Assembly (NCBI GenBank): GCA_964036665.1
Contig: OZ038530.1
Span: 16,390,001-16,454,000, forward strand
Direction of reading: 5' to 3'
DNA: 64,000 bases
Source of the DNA: Gordius sp. MW1
Lineage: Eukaryota; Nematomorpha; Gordioida; Gordea; Gordiidae
The notes beneath the pieces are model-generated. The model was given only the letters and a program-made list of their open reading frames with translations, was not told the origin of the DNA and did no database searches. Shown here one piece after another: positions 60,501 to 64,000 of the stretch (its first letter is position 1; each line of letters opens with the position of its first letter). A program made the translations under genes and the position numbers.

Positions 60501-62273
60501 TACCATAAGTAACTGCTTCAAATTATTAAAACTGGTTATTTAAATAATACACCATTAACCAGTCAGTACTCTAAGAATAATTCATATTGTTACGATTCAT
60601 CAGAATAGGCTATAGTAATTGGCTCAATTAACATCTAATATCTAACTAAAATTGTCTTAGAAAAGTTTTATTTAAAATGCCACTTGAAAGATATAATTAG
60701 TATGCTAACAAATTAAAGGAAAATTTTAATTTTTCTACATGGACTAAAAGATGACTCAAAATTGTCATATCAATTAGATTAAAGAGCACAGATCGAAATA
60801 TTCAATTTGATGCTAAAACTTAACTGCTAATAATAATCTCTCCTTGTACAAATACTTCAAGAATACACTGAATCAATATGTTTTTATATGATAGATTATT
60901 TTTTAACCTTAATTTTACCAAATTAAACTGCAGGTTTATAATCCTATCAATCGAGGATGTCTAGCTGTATAAAATTAATAGATATCGCTTTTTTATTATT
61001 TTAAAAGGCGCATGAAATGTGTTTGCCAAATGGAGTCCTATACAAATCATAATCAAATCGATGAGGGAAAAAATCATATAATCAAATACAAGCTCCCTTA
61101 TTAATGATTATTTTATGTAGGCGTTATAATGCATTTAATATTCTGGAATTAAAGATTTCATGGTTCCCTATTCTAACCCGGATGATTACCGATATGCAAG
61201 CGAATAATTGTCAATTTAAAGATTGTGAAGTATACTTTGTGAATAATGTCCAGCTACATATGTTCTTCTTTCTCTCGACTTTTCATCCTCCTCACCTTCC
61301 TCTATTTCTTCGATAAGGTCTTCTGATCGTTTTGATCGGTTTAATTGATAGCCATGTTTCTATTTTTATATAATGCCAAAATACATTGTAATAGTGTTAT
61401 TATTTAAGGTAATAATTGGTGAAAGAGATATATAAATTACTTAAAAATTAATGATAAAAGTTGTTTACAAAAAAAATGCCTAGTCTTTTCAATCAATCGT
61501 AACACTCTCTAAATTACTTTTATTTATATAATGTTATTAAAAGGGTATCCATAAAGTTTGCTTAATAATTATCATAATGGCATTTCAATCACCATATTCC
61601 TTTAATAAAAAAAGAAAACAATCAAACAATTTATTTCCTTACATCGAAAATGTTTGATTTATTGCAATTTGCTAGCTTATTAATTAAAAGAGGTCTTAAT
61701 AGTATATGTTTCGCCGAAAAAAGTTACTTTTTGTTTGGGATCTGTTATGATATCGTTTATATTGTCGATTATATCAAGATTAGAGGTAACGGATTGTACT
61801 ATATTAAGTTGACCATTAAACAACAAAGGGTTCGTTTCGTTTGACAAATCGGTTTGGTATACACCTTGTACCACATTTGCCTGTGGGACCTTTTTGACCC
61901 GACCCCCAACAATGGGTGAATCTTGTCTCGAAATGTCTCCATAAATAATCAGATTCGATAAGGGTTTATTGGGAACTTTATAAGACCCCTCTAAATCATC
62001 TATATAAATATTCCATTCCAATGCATCGGCCGTTAATCGAGATTGACTATCGCGTAAAGTATGAATTTGGGTGTAGAATAGAGGCAGCGTCAAAGCGCTA
62101 ATTACGGTCGCGATAATAAAGAAACCCAAAATGAGGTAGTTAAGGGAGACGCCATCATTGGAATCATCTTCGTGATTGTAGTAGGTCATTTTGGTTTTGA
62201 GATTTCCAAATTTATGAACATCTGTATTAGCTGAGAGATGAACACATTGCCTTTCGGGAGCCGAATGCGCCAT
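54582..62273 (-). CDS. Transmembrane collagen with C4-like domain (upstream paralogue)
   Basis: Thirteen exons give 876 residues: 61728-62273, 61236-61359, 59369-59523, 58981-59106, 58569-58694, 57912-58037, 57438-57563, 57025-57150, 56665-56790, 56240-56365, 55566-55926, 55147-55233 and 54582-55057. The signal anchor (44-67; [18 protein letters not shown]) lacks a cleavage site. A 115-residue extracellular stalk is longer than in the paralogue. RSKR (190-193) and RERR (211-214, before TYVAG) are furin-type sites. CRRC (225-228) opens 150 Gly-X-Y triplets (231-680), closed by CKNC. The C4-like domain follows ([43 protein letters not shown]). Exon 2 is acidic ([10 protein letters not shown]). 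Exons 3-12 match the paralogue in length, so the pair arose by tandem duplication. Confidence 0.87.
58143..58306. mobile_element. hAT MITE (CATGGGCGTAGCC family) in a collagen intron
   Basis: It sits in the intron between exons 5 and 6 of the upstream collagen gene. The ends are catgggcgtagccagg and cctggctacgtccatg. The flanks ctcacagc and ctcaagct are similar but not identical. Confidence 0.85.
59524..61235. other. Intron 2 of the upstream collagen gene
   Basis: This is 1.7 kb of AT-rich DNA between the furin-site exon and the first Gly-X-Y exon. I see no repeat or further exon in it. Confidence 0.6.
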
Positions 62274-63752
62274 TTATAAAGTTTAAGCCGTAACGAAATT
62301 CTGTTTCGATAGGGAGAGCCTTTTTAATTTAATGCTGGTCAATATTTGTGTAAGTTAATTTATTAATAGATGCAACGTGATGGCCGCATAACTAACACTT
62401 CTCGTATAATTAAGCTTTTATCGGTAAGAGTAGAAAATTGCGGATGGAATGAGCTTCGTTTTTTTGCGAAAAACAATATGAATGACTTTGTAAGCGGTCG
62501 TCCCTTTCCCTAATGACTAGCTAAATTTATTTAATGAAAAATGTGAAAGCTCTAAACCCTTAAGGATGCTATAGACATTGCTTTTAATCATGAGATAGGG
62601 AATAGAGAGAGAGAGAGGCATTTTAGGTGCCCTACTATGCTCTTGTATCTTTACATAAGTTTACGGTAAGCGGACTTAAGGTATGACTAAATTGTGCCAA
62701 TAATTACACAGCACCGTGGTTGACTTATATCATTAAGAACATCAGTAATATATAGTGACTGACAATATCAAAGTAAGCTTTATTAATTATAAAAAGTATT
62801 CAAATCTAATTTTAAATATAACTAAATAAGTTGGCAAAAAGTGACAAATCTTAAAGTTTATACAATTCTAATGTTTTTTAAACATTTTTTCCTCAAAAGA
62901 AGTTGGCTATTGTAATTTGACAATTAATATATCAATAAGAAAGTTCAACTAATTAAAAAAGGTATATAAAATTATGATCCTCGAGTGCCCGTTTAAATTC
63001 GTCTAACATAGTACTCCTGGAGTATTTTAATGCCACATTTTTTATTTGCCGTAGCATATTAATAGTATTTTTATAACTTATTATACCGAGCCTTTTAATT
63101 TTGCACACCTTAAAGTTTTTTTAAAGCGTTATTAATATTTATGTATTTTGTCAAATATCGGAAACAAATTATAAACAAATTTGTTGATATTGATAATTAA
63201 GTTCTTTGCTGTGTTTACTCACAAGGTTTTTTCCAAATTGTAGAAGGTTTAGATATTAATCTGTCCTGTAGGTATTCAACCAAAAATTAAAACGTAAAGG
63301 TTTTATTAAATTGTATTTACATCTTGAATGTTGAATGTCAATTATTAAACACATATTTTACTCTGATAACAATTTTAAATTTAAGTGAAGTTATATTACC
63401 AGTGCTCAAAATTTAGTTTAAATCTTAGTTATTTGATAACCTTAAAAGTATAACAACTAACAAGTACTAAATCAAGTTTAATATCCAACTCGTTCATACT
63501 GCCCTTATATGAACATAATTTACAAGTCTTTTATTTAAATTAATTGTTCTCAGAAATACACAAAACATATTTTATAAGGCTATTTTAAAGTAAATATATT
63601 ATAAGGTTGTACAATTAAATGATCACATAGTTGATATACTACAAACTTCACATTACTACAATACATATAAACATCGTTACAATCATTTGTTATTTTTTAT
63701 ATGGAATAAAAATCTTAAAATATGTTTTAAAAACATTTAACAAAATTGCACT
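62274..63752. other. 5' flank of the upstream collagen gene
   Basis: The stretch is AT-rich with a short GA run at 62604-62617. No gene is recognised, and no promoter element can be named with confidence. Confidence 0.4.
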
Positions 63753-64000
63753 TTAAACTCTGTTTTGGCGAAAACTTTGGAATAATTTTAACACTTGACT
63801 ACTTTTACTAAGATCGAATAAAAGTATAACGTACACTCCAATTAAGGGATTAATAAATTTCAACAAGTGGATCACCACTTTGAGGTCTTGGTATTTTAAA
63901 GAAAAGGCGTTATCTTTGTACGAGGTACCAAGAGTCAATACCCATATCACGTAGGGCATGTTTAAAATAAACAATTGCAAGCTTTGGGCAACTAATAAGC
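63753..64000 (-). CDS. 3'-terminal exon of a multi-pass membrane protein (partial)
   Basis: The frame is open from the window edge to a stop at 63753 and contains two hydrophobic segments: LFILNMPYVIWVLTLGT and VVIHLLKFINPLIGVYVILL. The spacing, the P-Y in the first and the N-P-L-I-x-V-Y in the second resemble TM6 and TM7 (NPxxY) of a rhodopsin-like receptor, followed by a short basic tail. This is suggestive only; most of the gene lies beyond the window. Confidence 0.4.
   Translation of the reverse strand, partial: LLVAQSLQLFILNMPYVIWVLTLGTSYKDNAFSLKYQDLKVVIHLLKFINPLIGVYVILLFDLSKSSQVLKLFQSFRQNRV

Overview
This is a 64-kb piece of an AT-rich, transposon-rich nuclear genome from an invertebrate animal. 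The genes have spliceosomal introns, and the products are animal proteins: a GDAP1-like mitochondrial protein, complex I subunit NDUFB3, and transmembrane collagens with a short-chain-collagen-C4-like C-terminal domain. I cannot fix the phylum from the sequence alone. An arthropod such as a crustacean, or another invertebrate, would fit.

Layout. Positions 1-22,000 are almost entirely mobile DNA. They hold decayed hAT elements with precise 8-bp target duplications, a broken non-LTR retrotransposon, two related long-inverted-repeat elements, a tRNA-derived SINE cut by a hAT insertion, and a minisatellite. The only host-gene relic there is a frameshifted NSMCE4-like pseudogene at 4.4-5.5 kb.

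Positions 22,106-29,280 (+) carry a complete seven-exon GDAP1-like gene that I assembled by hand. Its introns are full of insertions, including an antisense non-LTR reverse transcriptase. NDUFB3 (two exons, -) ends 131 bp beyond it, tail to tail. Positions 30,418-35,372 are a nested stack of transposons.

Positions 36,755-62,273 (-) contain two tandem paralogous genes for type II transmembrane collagens of 784 and 876 residues. Each has 13 exons, and nine of the 13 have exactly the same length in both genes (155, seven of 126, 361 and 87 nt, counting the 126-nt block as seven). Both proteins have a short cytoplasmic tail, one membrane span, furin-type basic sites, a CxxC, 150 Gly-X-Y triplets, a second CxxC and a C4-like domain. 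This suggests shed or membrane-bound disulphide-linked collagen trimers of the extracellular matrix. Between the two genes lie a deleted pogo/Tigger-like transposon and a small hAT MITE. The last 250 bases hold the 3' end of another minus-strand gene that runs off the window.
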